From contig NW_024041150.1 in the NCBI RefSeq assembly GCF_014851395.1, positions 42,469,437-42,533,436 on the forward strand: DNA of 64,000 nucleotides, read 5' to 3'. The position numbers were made by a program, and so were the translations under genes. The notes under the pieces were generated by a model. That model worked only from the letters and a program-made list of their open reading frames with translations, did not search any database and had not been told where the DNA came from. Positions 1 to 11,877 of this stretch are shown here, in pieces (positions within the stretch are counted from its first letter, which is position 1; every line of letters starts with the position of its first letter). This stretch comes from Micropterus salmoides. Taxonomy: Eukaryota; Chordata; Actinopteri; Centrarchiformes; Centrarchidae.

Positions 1-1749
1 CACTGAAATAGGCAACACAATTCCAGCTACACACTGAGATTTTGGAATTGTTTTTGATGCATTACCTTTTGTTCTTCTGAGATTACTTCAAGGAAGTGGT
101 AGGTTTGACATGCATCCACAACTTAAAGGTAACGTCATTAACAGTGTATGCTTCACAGGTGTAAAATCTACCAATAAGTTTCTAAGGAGACTTTGCCAGG
201 AGTCCACAACTTATCCTGCCAAGCAATTTTGTAACTCTAGAATACAAAATATTAAATGGAAATCAGTTTGAAATATCAATAAGAATATTGTGTCACCAAC
301 AAAACTAGAAAAGCTTTATTTAAAATTGTTAATTTGATTTCTCGGGCCTGATTCTGTGGAAAAGTGTGTTTTGCAGTGATGAGGCTGAAACATTGTCATT
401 TATTTTAAGATTGTAATAATTTAGGTTACATTTAGAATATTTAAGACGGCGACTGTAGGGCTGGGGCGATTTGTAGACGTAATCGATTAAGATTTGAATA
501 TAGATTTATTGATTAGACATGTTTGTGATGTTTATTTAGGATAAATTGGTATGTTAATTAGTAATAGGCAACTTTTCTTTCTTTAGAATAAACAAAATTA
601 GTCGTTAGATTAATCGACTAATTGAATAAATTATCGTTAGATTAATCGACTTGAAAAATAATCGATATGTACAGCCCTAATTGACTGGTTCAACTATTTT
701 TCAGGAAAACAGACATTTTTTATGACAAGAGTGACATTGATTTAAAAGAATATATTTTTCACTCTTATTTTATATGAAAAATTTTAGTAGAAACCACATT
801 TTATGATCGAAATGAAATATATAGAAACTTTATATAGTTTAAAGATTAATAAAGCAATAAAAGCAGTTAAAATGTGTAAGGATTTAAATATTTGTTTCAA
901 ATTACATGATACCCTTAAATGTTTATAGTTGTGTCATGCTATATTATCTTGTCGTTGTTTTCGCTAAAGATTTCTGTATGAGATTAATTCAAGATTCAAT
1001 AAAAATAAAATCCTCCAGATGACTTTCTGTGCAAATAATGTGGTTTTATCAATGAAAGAATGCAAACAAAAGGTGGCTCAGGAAAACAAAATATTAAACA
1101 CATACACATAAAAAAGGTATTTTAGCAACTAATAAGCAGAAATAATTCACAAACTATGAATGGTGTTAGCCTAACTGCTAAAAATATTTAAGGCCTTTAC
1201 ATAAATGTTAATATTTATGAACATCAAAATGTAGCTTTTATGTTTTATAATGTGAATAATTGAAACCTTTTGCAAAGTTCACATCATGGAATCATTGAAG
1301 TTTCAAACATGTGCATAGTTATTCTCACATTAGTCTGTATTCGTAGATTCGTATCATTGTGATTAATAATTAAGTTATTTTGGTCAAGTTAATTTAAATT
1401 CTTGAGTTTTCTTAAGACTTATCAGACTCTGGTCTGGAAGCTGAGCAGGACACCAACACTACGTACTTTAGCAGCTTTGTAACGTTCGCTGCATTTATAG
1501 CAAGTAACGTTAGAAAGTAGCCACATGTCATAACTTTGCTTTAACATTACTAAGTCACACAGTGAGAAAAAATAAATCCTGTATAGAAAATAAACACTAA
1601 ACATTTTATATTCACGCCGCAGCCCTCTGAATCGTAATCGGATCGTGACGCGTCTGAAGATTCACACCTCTAGTTCCCGTGATCTCAGGTTCTTCTGTTG
1701 AAGCAAAGAAATGTAATTACTTTTTCTCTGGATGTTTTATTGTTTTTAG
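1..1749. other. Region upstream of gene A; intron-like, no leader exon found
   Basis: No coding exon is recognisable here. From about 830 onward, and strongly from 1040 and 1422, the sequence parallels intron 1 of gene B (about 6600-7343), so it is the corresponding intron of gene A. The place where B has its leader exon would fall around 350-830. There I see only AT-rich sequence with repeated ATTAATCGAC-type words (about 475-670), not a leader. The leader of A is either lost, replaced by a repeat, or before base 1. Confidence 0.6.
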
Positions 1750-2446
1750 ATGTGGTACAAGTGAAACCTGGAGATGATGTCATTCTGCCATGTCAGGCTG
1801 GAGATGTCTTCATCAGAGCTGTAGAGTGGAGCAGACCTGACCTGGAGCCAGACTACGTCGTCTTTCACAGAGATGGACTCTCAGATCCAACCCACCAGCA
1901 TCCATCCTTTAAGGACCGGGTGCAGCTGGTGGACAGAGAGCTGAAGGACGGAGACGTGTCTTTAATTCTGAAGAACGTGAGCAGCAATGACGCTGGAACA
2001 TACGAGTGTCGAGTTGCAGCAGGTGGATCAAGACGTAAGAGAGCCAACATTGAGACTGAGCCAATCAGAATCATCCAGCTGGAGGTTTCAGGTGAGTTTG
2101 TGGAGGTCAGTGTGTCTGTGTGCCATGTTGTAGCTGCACTTTATTCCATGTTGATTCTGAGAGTCAAACATGAGGAATATAGAAGATATAGAAGAGTAAA
2201 TGGAGGCTGTTCCACTGTTCATCATTTCCTGACTAAATTGCACTTTGATCTTCAGGGTCCAACAGCGGCGACGTCGAGGAGGGAAACTACAGACATTACT
2301 ACGGACTGGGAGCAGCTTTTGTTCTGGTTTGTTTAGCTGCTGTTGGATTGGCTGTTGGCTGGAAATATAAAAGACATAAGGACAAGAAACCAGAACAGCC
2401 TGCTGCTGAAGAAGAGGTCAGCTTGTCACAGATTCGTTCCACCTGA
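1750..2446 (+). CDS. Gene A: single-IgV-domain membrane receptor, partial (leader exon not in window)
   Basis: Two exons are visible: V exon 1750-2091 (342 bases) after a TTTTTAG acceptor with donor G/GTGAGT, and a final exon 2256-2446 after TTCAG. Both junctions are phase 1. The V exon gives DVVQVKPGDDVILPC, the core Trp, NVSSNDAGTYEC and SRRKR before the last strand, a typical V-set fold with one N-glycosylation site (NVS). The last exon encodes a short acidic stalk, a transmembrane helix (LGAAFVLVCLAAVGLAVGW) and a basic tail ending in EEEVSLSQIRST, longer and different from its paralogues. By family it should be a type I cell-surface protein of the teleost butyrophilin/B7-like V-set group; the ligand is unknown. 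Without a leader within 1.7 kb it may be a pseudogene, but C and D have leaders over 3 kb away, so the leader may lie outside the window. Confidence 0.75.
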
Positions 2447-4680
2447 GCACATGTAGGGATGCAACGATTACAGATTGTTGGTACGATTATAGTCTGAGGA
2501 TAATAATGGTTTCACAGTTATTATGAATTAAGTCACTTCACAACACCTATTGATATTTAATATTTTATTAACAATGATATGTCTATAATATTTAAGTATT
2601 ATTATTAATAATATAAGAGGAATATTAACTGCAATCTTCCGCCAGGGGAAATTGTTATTAATGAGGTAAATAAACTGAACTGTTGTCATCAGCTCTCATC
2701 CGTAAATGTGTAAGTTTTAGTGAAAATGATAGAAAGAAATCTTTCACACAGCGTTATTAATAATTGAAATGCAGGTAATTGGTATAGTCACTGAAAGCTC
2801 GACAGGCATCGACTGTAAGTGACAGGTTTATATTTAATTCCCAACTTGCCAAGTTATTTAACTCACTTATTATGTATTACCTTTACTTAGACGGGTCAGA
2901 CTAAATACAATTCAAATATCCAGCTTTTGATCTGGGATTAAAAAGTAGGCCTACTAAAATATTAGGGCTGGACAGTTAATCGAATAATAATCGAAACCGA
3001 AATTAACCGGTGTGATCTCCCCTTGTCGGTTATTTCGGTATTTAATCCTGTTAATATTGTGTATTCATGTACTTTCCCTTGAAACACTGTGTGTCGTTAT
3101 GTGACTCCGACCCGTCCTGCTCAGCTTCTGAAGCTCAGGGAGATGTTGGCTGGCGTTGACCGCCTCCCAGCAGTTGTAGAAACAACAGACAGACTTTTAT
3201 TAACGGACACAATGTGAACTACGCTACTACTACGGAGAGGAAGATAGCAAAGCGTGATTTACAATGTTCACACAGTGTGCTGGTGAAAATCATTTGTTCC
3301 GCATTGATATTAAATAATTTGAGTGAAAGTTTAGCAGCAGCGACGATGCCCGAATATAGAAGAACCATCTCTCGTAATGTGCACATCAACATTACCTATT
3401 TAATTGACATTTAGATAATGGATTTGTGATGAATAAATAAACCCAAGCTTTAGTAGTTGAACATATTTACAGAACAAACCAGTACAAAAACAACAACAAA
3501 AACAACAGTCAAATTTTTTTGTTAGTGATTTGTGCATTTTGTTGGAGACGATGATAGATTTTATTTTGAAAGCTGTTTTTTTTTGTATTTTTCTACTGTC
3601 ACAATAAACTCTAGGTTACGTGAACTGTTGATTCAGATTTCAGTACCTGAACTTTAATAATAGTGCACGGTAAACATGTATTTCCAGTTAATATTACAGT
3701 AATGCAAGGAGTTAATTGTTTGATTACTTGCACTTAAAATGTGTGTAGATAATTTAGAGAGCATTTATATTACATTGGTAATATCTGGGCAATCGAGGGC
3801 TGTTGCCGTCTTTTCCTTTTTACAGCATTCACCTTTAATTGCTTGGGAAAACTCTCAGGAGAAAGATTGGGAAGTTAGTGGACAGTCAGAGAGTGGAGCC
3901 ACATAGTTTTTAGACCTCCTCTCTCTCTTCCTATTTTTCCTGTTAATTAAAAATCTAATTTCTGTAATTTTTCTGTACTGATGTTTTCTTGCTATCTGAG
4001 TAAACGGATGTTTTTTTACTTGTGGTCCTCTGGATTTGTTGATGTGGATTCGGACGAGGGGATGGATGGAGCGTCAAGCTAGGGCTTCATTCAGAGGAAA
4101 CCTACAGATTGATAAGGATGTGATGTTTGTTTTAGATGTACTTACTGACAGAGGTCAATTCTGTGAATATGAGTATCTTGCCGTAATAAGTGCTTGGATA
4201 CCTCTCGAAGAATATATGTTATAAAAAGCATATCTCCAAAGTTACTAAGTGTGTTGTTATATGTTCTTTCAATGGAGAGATCCTCGAGCTCTCATTTGGT
4301 GGGAAATATTTTTATGTGTAATAGGCGCCAAATCAGAAAAGTACTGATCTCTGGTCCAAATTTTATATCCATAAGACCGAAACACTTCAAATTCAGTTTT
4401 CATTTGAAAAGAACTATCAAAACCCTTAAATATATAGTCTGTAAATTACTCAGTAAAAAAGGCTTTATTTATAGGCTATTTATTAACTTATATCTCCCTC
4501 ATACAACAGGTTTTCTGCTTTTGTTTTATTGTTTTGTATTTGCATTTTATTTGTTCTGTTCTTGCCCGTCTCTTTTTGTATGCCAATTTGTTTTGTTTTT
4601 TAAATCAACTTTATTGGAATTGATTCACAACCAGTCAGTCATTCCAGTTTGTGAAACATAGAGGCTTGAAATAATATGAT
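2447..4680. other. Intergenic, AT-rich, no supported gene
   Basis: I find no splice-consistent exons. Around 2960-3060 there is a 'TTAGGGCTGGAC...AATCG' stretch of the kind found at ends of fish hAT-like repeats. Open frames such as 4194-4661 (155 codons, F/L/K-rich, low complexity) have no family signature and look like chance frames in AT-rich DNA. Confidence 0.5.
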
Positions 4681-4689
4681 GGTAGAAGG

Positions 4690-4960
4690 GAAAATATAAA
4701 ATAGCCTGTATGTATAAATTCAACCCCCCTCTCACCCCTGTGAGGTGGTATGTGTCCTCAAGCTCGGGTCCTGGACCAGAGGCCTGGGAGTTTGAGGGTT
4801 CTGCGCAGTATCTTATCTGTTCATAGGACTGCACTCTTCTGGACAGAGACCTCTGATGTTTACCTGGAATCTGCTGCAGCCACTCTCCCAGTTTGGAGGT
4901 CACAGCCCCCTGGTGCTCCGATCACCACTGAGACCACTGTTGCTCTTACTTTCCACATCT
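4690..4960 (-). mobile_element. 3'-end relic of a LINE (REL-endonuclease type)
   Basis: On the minus strand the frame contains KLGEWLQQIPG and, frameshifted upstream, MWKVRATVVSVVIGAPG. These resemble the C-terminal end of a very common fish LINE polyprotein whose tail carries a restriction-like (PD-D/ExK) endonuclease. The expected downstream text (tyrosine/arginine-rich stretch, then PGPELEDTYHL) follows. It is a truncated, frameshifted fragment, not a gene. The assignment to a precise clade (R4/Rex6 or relative) is from memory of family sequences and is uncertain. A segment of the same kind of element lies at 27760-28160. Confidence 0.6.
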
Positions 4961-5689
4961 TTTCTTTATGTATATATTATTACGGGACAGTCTGTATGGA
5001 CAAGAAGCGATTTCTGGTATTCATTGCCATGGTGCTAAATTGTGCTGTTGAAATAAAGAGCAAGTCAGAGAGGATTAAGATGTTGTTGGATGCTGCAAGC
5101 AGATTCTTGGACATTGTGGACATTTCAGGAGAAGAGATAGATATTACGCTGAGGGAAAGATTTAAACCAACCACCATAAACCTCAAAGAAGAAGACGTGT
5201 TTTTTTTGTGTTTGTTTTAAATTAATCTTTATTCATAATCATGGACGATCTGCAGGTATACAACATCTTCTGTCCAGCTATTGAGTCAGAAATAAGCCAG
5301 GGAGGTCAGGGGGTCATCAAAGAGAAATATAACTGGTTCACAACAGAAAAACACGAGTTCCAAACTTTAACAGGATCTAAAAGTTCTAACATCTGCAGCA
5401 GAAAAATATGAATATTAATCCAGATAGAAACTTTTTACTGCAGCATGAGCACCTCCACTGTGACGCTGTTTAAAGCTCAGGTCACTGACAGTGACAGGCT
5501 ACTTTCTATATGAGATTTGACTGCAGGACTTTTACTTGCAGTGCAGTATTTTCACACCGTGATACTCTGAAGATTTGAAATACTTCTTCCACCTGGTTTC
5601 TGTGTGCAGAAAAAGTTCTGAGTGAGTCCACTCAAGATTTATGAGTCTGACTTTCTTTCCTTTCTGCAACAAACTACCGTGCTTTTATT

Positions 5690-6143
5690 CTGGTAGGGAT
5701 ATAACTGTGCAATATTCCCTGCGCGACCGCACCGACACCGAAGAATAAGAATAAGAAGTGATTTATGAAATGTTTTAAAACGACAACAACAGACACAGGT
5801 GTGGTTAATTTACACCTCGCGGCGACGACAGCAACGTAAAGGAGTTTCCTCCCAGTCTGGATCTTTCTCTGCGGGGTTTTGTGCTTAAAGATGGCGGCGG
5901 AGACGCGCAAAGATGGCGGCGGAGACGCGCGGGCGGATCCTGATCCCGCTCAGACACCAGTAACCCGGTTTATTGGACATGACCCAAAGACATCTATTTC
6001 CTTTTAGACCGCAGATTATACTTTCTACACAGGACGCGGTATAATGCAATAGTTAGCCCCGCCCCCACCAAGGGTTTTAGTTTGTGATCTGCACAGAAGT
6101 AACAGGTAACTTGACGGCAGCAGACGCACTTCGCCTCCTCTTC
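5690..6143 (+). promoter_or_regulatory. GC-rich putative promoter of gene B with tandem YY1-type motifs
   Basis: The block stands out from AT-rich surroundings by many CpG dinucleotides. A 22-base unit is repeated twice head to tail at 5887-5908 and 5909-5930, each containing AAGATGGCGGC, the established YY1 consensus. It lies 214-256 bases before the start codon of gene B. The 5' leader just before the start (CTTCGCCTCCTCTTC) resembles those of C-like leader exons and D (CACCTCCTCT). A small frame starting in the first motif (MAAETRKDGGGD..., 38 codons, stop near 6008) is probably chance. Confidence 0.5.
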
Positions 6144-8031
6144 ATGGATAAGTTCGTGTTCCTGTTTATCCTTCTGTCTCCAGCAGCTTCTGGTAAAGAC
6201 GAACTTTTATTGTGAACAGATTCATGTTTGTAAGGAAAGTTGTGAACATGTTTATATTAGTTAATGTGTAATACGACTCTTATCGTCAAGTATCCAGTTT
6301 CTCCGCTGATGAGGGAAGAACGTGACGGTACCAGAGAGTCACTGTGTGATTGGGAGGGGAAAAAGGCAATAAAATCATCCGATCGCTTTATTTACTCTAT
6401 TACCGACTCCAAAACGTTTGATACTTACGGCTATTACTGGCTTCAGCCCAACGTTTTTAAGTTTTCCCGGCTGCCATTCCTGCTCACTCCGCCAGCAACA
6501 GACCAGCCCCTTTTCAGAAACGTCTAGAATATCTGTAGCCTGAATAAGGTCGCATTGGTCCACTGGACTTCACTTTGATTGTAAATACTAGATTTGAAAC
6601 ATCTTTATCTTTAAAATGCATGATCTAAAGGAAAGCAATGAAAATATGTTAAAGATTTAAATATTTTTCTTTAATAGCTTTGTAGCTGTCTACATATCCT
6701 TACATTTATACTTGTGTCGTGCTTTATGATCTTGTAAAGGTATTTTAGTAACTAATAAGCAGAAATAATTCACATAAACTATGAATGGTGTTACCCTCAC
6801 TGCTAAAAATATATTTAGGGCCTTTACATAAATGTTAATATTTATGAACATCATCAAATGTAGTTGAAATCATGGGATCAATAAAGTTTCAAACATGTGC
6901 ATATAATTGTCACATTAGTCTGTATTTGGTACACACAATCATTGTGATTAATAATTAAGTTATTTTGGTCAATACCCAAAAGTTAATTTAAATTCTTGAG
7001 TTTTCCTGAGCCTATCTTAAGACTTATCAGACTCTGGTCTGGAAGCTGAGCAGGACACCAACACTACGTACTTTAACAGCTTTGTAACGTTCGCTGCATT
7101 TATAGGAAGTAACGTTAGAAAGTAGCCACATGTCATAACTTTGCTGTAACATTACTAAGTCACACAGTGAGAAAAAATAAATCCTGTATAGAAAATAAAC
7201 ACTAAACATTTTATATTCACGCCGCAGCCCTCTGAATCGTAATCGGTTCGTGACGCGTCTGAAGATTCACACCTCTAGTTCCCGTGATCTCAGGTTCTGT
7301 TGAAGCAAAGAAATGTAATTACTTTTTCTCTCTGATGTTTTAGATGTGGTACGAGTGAAACCTGGAGATGATGTCATTCTGCCATGTCAGGCTGGTAACG
7401 TCTCCATCAGAGGCGTAGAGTGGACCAGAACTGACCTGGAGCCAGAGTACGTCCTCCTTTACAGAGATGGACGCTCAGATGAAACCCTCCAGCATCCATC
7501 CTTTAAGGACCAGGTGCAGCTGCTGGACAGAGAGCTGAAGGACGGAAACGTGTCTTTACTTCTGAAGAACGTGAGCAGGAACAACGCTGGAACATACGAG
7601 TGCCGAGTTGCAACAGAAGGATCAAGACGTAAGAGAGCCATCATCAAGACTAAGCCAATCAGAATCATCCAGCTGGAGGTTTCAGGTGAGTTTGTGGAGG
7701 TCAGTGTGTCTGTGTGCCATGTTGTAGCTGCACTTTATTCCATGTTGATTCTGAGAGTCAAACATGAGGAATATAGAAGATATAGAAGAGTAAATGGAGG
7801 CTGTTCCACTGTTCATCATTTCCTGACTAATATGCACTTTGATCTTCAGGGTCCAACAGCGGAGACGTCGAGGAGGGAAACTACAGACATTACTACGGAT
7901 CTGTAGCAGCTTTTGTTCTGGTTTGTTTAGCTGCTGTTGGATTGGCTGTTGGCTGGAAATATAAAAGAAATGCAGACAAGAAACCAGAACAGTCTGCTGC
8001 TGCTGAAGCAGTGAACGACCAGTTACTCTGA
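6144..8031 (+). CDS. Gene B: single-IgV-domain membrane receptor, complete
   Basis: Three exons join cleanly in phase 1: 6144-6192 (leader), 7344-7685 (V), 7850-8031 (stalk, membrane, tail); 190 residues in all. The leader MDKFVFLFILLSPAAS is a standard signal peptide. The V domain has Cys at about 31 and 103, Trp at 43, and NAGTYEC in place of the usual DxGxYxC. It has two NxS glycosylation sites and RRKR at about 111-114. The stalk GSNSGDVEEGNYRHYYG precedes a helix at about 148-166 and a 24-residue tail rich in Lys, Ala and Glu with no tyrosine-based ITIM or ITAM. There is no charged residue inside the helix, so adaptor pairing through the membrane is not obvious. By family this is a type I surface protein of the teleost V-set (butyrophilin/B7-like) group; the ligand is unknown. 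Tandem duplicate of gene A. Confidence 0.88.
7027..7343 (+). repeat. Intron 1 block shared by genes A, B and D
   Basis: This intron segment is nearly identical to 1422-1749 (+) upstream of gene A and to 49583-49907 (-) upstream of gene D's V exon. Gene C lacks it beyond the last few dozen bases before the V exon. It marks which copies share a recent upstream history. Confidence 0.8.
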
Positions 8032-8184
8032 CTTGTCACAGACTCTTTCCACTTGTCAATATGTGTTTCATACATTCAACATGATTTTCATTCCTTCTGT
8101 GGGTGTGAAGGTGTAAATCTGGCGTTTGAAGATCTTCACCATGTTGATCTGCTTCATCAGTGCAAACAGACATTTCGCCCTTCA

Positions 8185-8330
8185 TGGATTGCTACCTTAA
8201 CGTGGTGGAGGGGCTTGTGTGACTGTTTCGACTGCAGATCAGCTCCTGGTTTGGTCTCTCCTGGGAAATTGGTCCCAGAGGCGGGTCGACTAAAGGCAAT
8301 TCAAATGGCCCCCGTTGGCCTGGGATTAAA
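8185..8330 (+). mobile_element. LINE-like relic 'GCTACCTTAACGTGGTGGAGGGG'-type
   Basis: The segment begins ATTGCTACCTTAACGTGGTG and runs through GATCAGCTCCTGGTTTGGTC. It recurs 3' of gene C (29327-29470) and, inverted, 3' of gene D (48650-48790). The wording resembles a common fish LINE fragment. Because all three genes carry it at the same place, the insertion predates their duplication. Confidence 0.55.
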
Positions 8331-8439
8331 AAGTACAACAATATTCCGCTTAAGTAAAAGATAAAAGTAAAAAGCAGATCTGTTAAAATTTGCTCTCAGT
8401 AATGATGACTTGACTCTTTAATTAAAGACCAGCTTGAGG

Positions 8440-9704
8440 TCTCTTCAAGGGGGGGGCGACGCTCCGCCTGCGTAGTCGCTTGGCCCCCATGGGGTCGCAC
8501 GCCCACTCGTCGCTCTCGACTGTCTTTGAAAATGAATTACAAGGCCCATAAATCGCTTCCCGTGTGTCAGATCACAGCTAAAGATAGATTTAATATATAT
8601 TTTGGCAATTGTGTTGTATTGTAATGCTGTCTCTTAGAAATACTTATTTATTTTATATTTAAAGCTTAAGATAAATAACTCACTGGAGAACAAAGTTTAC
8701 TGAGAATAATACAGGTCTGATTGTTTTATCTGTATTTTAAAGCAGATTGTGGGACACAAATAATATTTTTATGTTTTTACATTTGGAAACTTGAGTTGTT
8801 ATTGTTTTGCTTCATGTTGAATTCAGGACACATTTGGTTCTTTGATCATATCGACAGAGAGAGATTCAGATGGAGGATCGCGTCTCACGCTTAACACACC
8901 ACAGCTCAAAATGTTAACGTCAGATTTCCTTCAGAATTTGTATGTAAACATGGAAGACATACTGCATGGGCATTGGGAAGAAAGTGTGTACTTCTAATTA
9001 ATCAAAACATTTAAAACACCAGCTCGTGATTATCTCTCAACTGCCTCTTGAATCTTCCCCCGACTGAGTATTAAACTCTTTTCCATCATCAGCAGCTTGT
9101 GTCATCACTCTGCTCTGAGGAGTGTGGCGGGCCGTCCTCACGTGTCCTTCGCACCTGGTTGAATTCGTATAAGTGTTGGTCTCTCTGTCTAATTTATGTT
9201 TCTGACCACAAAGTTTTATTTTTTAAGTCCCAGCGTCGACTTAAGTTCCCTCTGGTGTCCTCAAGGCCAACTCTGTCTGACAGTTCAGTTTGAGGCCTTC
9301 ACTGCATCTACACAGAGCAATATCTGGAAACCAAATTAAGTTACTACATAACTTCAACAATACAAAGCTGTACTGAGATGAGTTAAACCAACTGGCACTG
9401 TGGCCAAATAACCCACCAGAGGATAAAGAGAAAACCCAGAAGAGCAGAGCAGGAAAGGGAAAAGGACCGTCTGATGGTCTCGTATGAAATTAACAAAGAA
9501 GCCGTCTCTTTTAAATACATTATTTAAACATTATTATATATTGATTATATCAACATGTTTCTTTTTTATTATTTCCAAGTCACTTATTTAATTTTGCATG
9601 TATGTATTTATATTACTATTTAAGTCCCCCCCCACAAAGCTGCCGTTAAAACTTTTTCTGAACTTCCGTCTAAGGAAGGAGTGAGTTGTGGAAGTTGGCC
9701 CGTC
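8440..9704. other. Intergenic, no supported gene
   Basis: The start (8448-8520) is a GC-rich run with eight G in a row followed by CpG-rich sequence, unlike its surroundings. The rest is AT-rich and without splice-consistent exons. The stretch ends in an assembly gap. Confidence 0.5.
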
Positions 9705-10204
9705 NNNNNNNNNNNNNNNNNNNNNNNNNNNNNNNNNNNNNNNNNNNNNNNNNNNNNNNNNNNNNNNNNNNNNNNNNNNNNNNNNNNNNNNNNNNNNNNN
9801 NNNNNNNNNNNNNNNNNNNNNNNNNNNNNNNNNNNNNNNNNNNNNNNNNNNNNNNNNNNNNNNNNNNNNNNNNNNNNNNNNNNNNNNNNNNNNNNNNNNN
9901 NNNNNNNNNNNNNNNNNNNNNNNNNNNNNNNNNNNNNNNNNNNNNNNNNNNNNNNNNNNNNNNNNNNNNNNNNNNNNNNNNNNNNNNNNNNNNNNNNNNN
10001 NNNNNNNNNNNNNNNNNNNNNNNNNNNNNNNNNNNNNNNNNNNNNNNNNNNNNNNNNNNNNNNNNNNNNNNNNNNNNNNNNNNNNNNNNNNNNNNNNNNN
10101 NNNNNNNNNNNNNNNNNNNNNNNNNNNNNNNNNNNNNNNNNNNNNNNNNNNNNNNNNNNNNNNNNNNNNNNNNNNNNNNNNNNNNNNNNNNNNNNNNNNN
10201 NNNN
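9705..10204. other. Assembly gap, 500 N
   Basis: Exactly 500 undetermined bases, the usual placeholder for a gap of unknown size. Upstream exons of the ITIM-tail gene, or other receptor exons, could be missing here. Confidence 0.98.
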
Positions 10205-10319
10205 ACAGTCATGTCAAAATATCACATCACCTACAGCAGCCAATCAGACACAGCAAAGGTAATCATGTTTTATTGATTCTTTTTTTCAGGTAAGTATTAC
10301 ACTTGTATGTTGTTTCTCA

Positions 10320-10500
10320 AATAAGTGCTTTGCGTCCATACTGCCTGTTGCAGACCCTCTCACCGCAGGGGGGTTTGGAACTAGCCTACTGGTGGGACCG
10401 GGTCCCCCTGGGCAGGACCATGTTGCATATCTCAGTCTTCAAAGACGCCTCCCTGATGGGCTGGGGCAAAACCTGCCTCTCTTAGGCAGGGGGGGAAAAG
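10320..10500 (+). mobile_element. DIRS-like retrotransposon RNase H relic
   Basis: The frame reads LLQTLSPQGGLELAYWWDRV, then VPLGRTMLHISVFKDASLMGWGKTC. The pattern WWxxxVPLGR followed by a valine-rich strand and TDASLxGWG is typical of the RT/RNase H junction of DIRS-type elements in fish. Here the first D of the TDAS motif is in KDAS. It is a short fragment next to the gap. Confidence 0.6.
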
Positions 10501-10559
10501 GGGAAAGCATTCTGGGGCCCAGCTGCTAGGGGGGCCTATGCAGTCCAGCACTAACCCCG

Positions 10560-10943
10560 GACTCACACAGGTGGCATGTGCGCCGCGTTGCGGCTGCTGT
10601 ACCTAATCGCTGCCATTGTTGTCAATGCTTGTGCTCACACTAGAAGCGCCGCAACGCGTCCTAGAAGCGGCTCTCTGCAGCCGGCCTATTTTTGACGGAA
10701 GACACGTCAAGCAGCACAGAGCAGTTGAGCCATGCAGGAAGTCTTATTCTGAAATGCCCCAGGTGGGAAATTCAGCCCTGCAGGGAACTGGAGGAAAACG
10801 GCTCACAGAGCGCTGTGATCGGTAGCAGAAGCACACAAAAGGATGCTTCTGAAACGTTTCCAGTGTGAGTTGACGCAGGGCTGAGGACGGGTCAAAACCA
10901 TGGCGCAGCCATAAAGCGGCGCACATGCCGCCTTGTGTGAGTC
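10560..10943. mobile_element. Non-autonomous DNA transposon (MITE) with ~38-bp inverted ends
   Basis: The left end (10560-10597, GACTCACACAGGTGGCATGT...) is an imperfect inverted copy of the right end (10905-10943, whose reverse complement begins GACTCACACAAGGCGGCATG). Both continue with GCGCCGC and GGCTGC. The body, about 380 bases, is GC-rich and non-coding. The superfamily cannot be fixed because I see no clear target-site duplication. Confidence 0.7.
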
Positions 10944-11877
10944 AAGCATAATGATGTTCATTCTTAATATAAGCAAAGATAACGAAATTTAAATTTGAAT
11001 TACTTCCTAAAATAACAACAGATTTTTTAAATTTGTAATGTTGCTTAAGTAAAATCCTAAGTAAAGCCTGTTTCATAATGAAAATATCCTCTCCTGAAAA
11101 TGGTATGAGTAATGTTTGTTGTACTCTACATCAAAAAATACGCCGCATGCAGGCCATGTATGTGTTTATGTAGGAAAAAGAGAGAGAGCACAGCATGCCT
11201 TGACATGAGTAAATGATGGGCAGGCCTGCTCTCATTGTGGTGGGCGGTCTGTGGCAGGCCCACATGCCTCTCCCCATAAAAGTGGAAATGTAGAGTTTCC
11301 CACGGTGTGGAAGCTCTACATTTAATAGAACAAGGTTAATTTAGATGTCATAACTCAAACTAAAATTACAAGCCCACAAAGTTTGTGAATTTGAGTATCT
11401 CTGACTTGATGGAATCACAAGTTAGGAACATTGAAAGGGTTTTTTGACAGAACACATTTCCTCCTCTTAACTTCAGCAGTTATCCAAATGATTTTCTTCA
11501 AGGATTTTTAGATGGCTTTCGTAGATCTCTTCAGTTCTCAAGATAGAAAGCTCCTGGGCCTCTGGTCTGAAAATCTAACCTATCTGCCGTACAAATATGT
11601 GCAAACACTGCAATTATTCTCTCCAGTTGTTTAGAACACTCGGCCTGTGAGGCTGGTAATTTTTAAACTTGGGCAATCACATTTGTAAATACTGCAGTAC
11701 AAATGCAGCCATGTAAGCACAAGCTCTTATAAATTGATCCAAAGTCTGTGCTGTATAGCTGGGTGCTCATTCTATTGACTTTTGGGTCATCTTTTTTTCC
11801 ATCAAGCTCCATCAGGACCGTTTGCACAAATTCAAAGGTGAATTGCAGCCTTTTCAGATATTTTAGTTTGAGTGTGT
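10944..11877. other. Intergenic, no supported gene
   Basis: AT-rich sequence with short A and T runs; no exon or recognised repeat. Confidence 0.5.

Noticed and set aside
1422..1604. 60-codon minus-strand frame repeated at 7027-7209
   Set aside because: It lies in a conserved intron of genes A and B; conservation comes from duplication and there is no domain or splice support.
1865..2074. 69-codon minus-strand frames opposite each V exon (also 7459, 28631, 49258)
   Set aside because: Shadow frames on the antisense of the V exons; the real proteins are on the other strand.
4194..4661. 155-codon frame
   Set aside because: F/L/K-rich chance frame in AT-rich DNA; no motif, no splice context.
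9670..10293. Long frames across the first gap
   Set aside because: They consist of undetermined bases and carry no information; the same holds for frames at 32885-33505.
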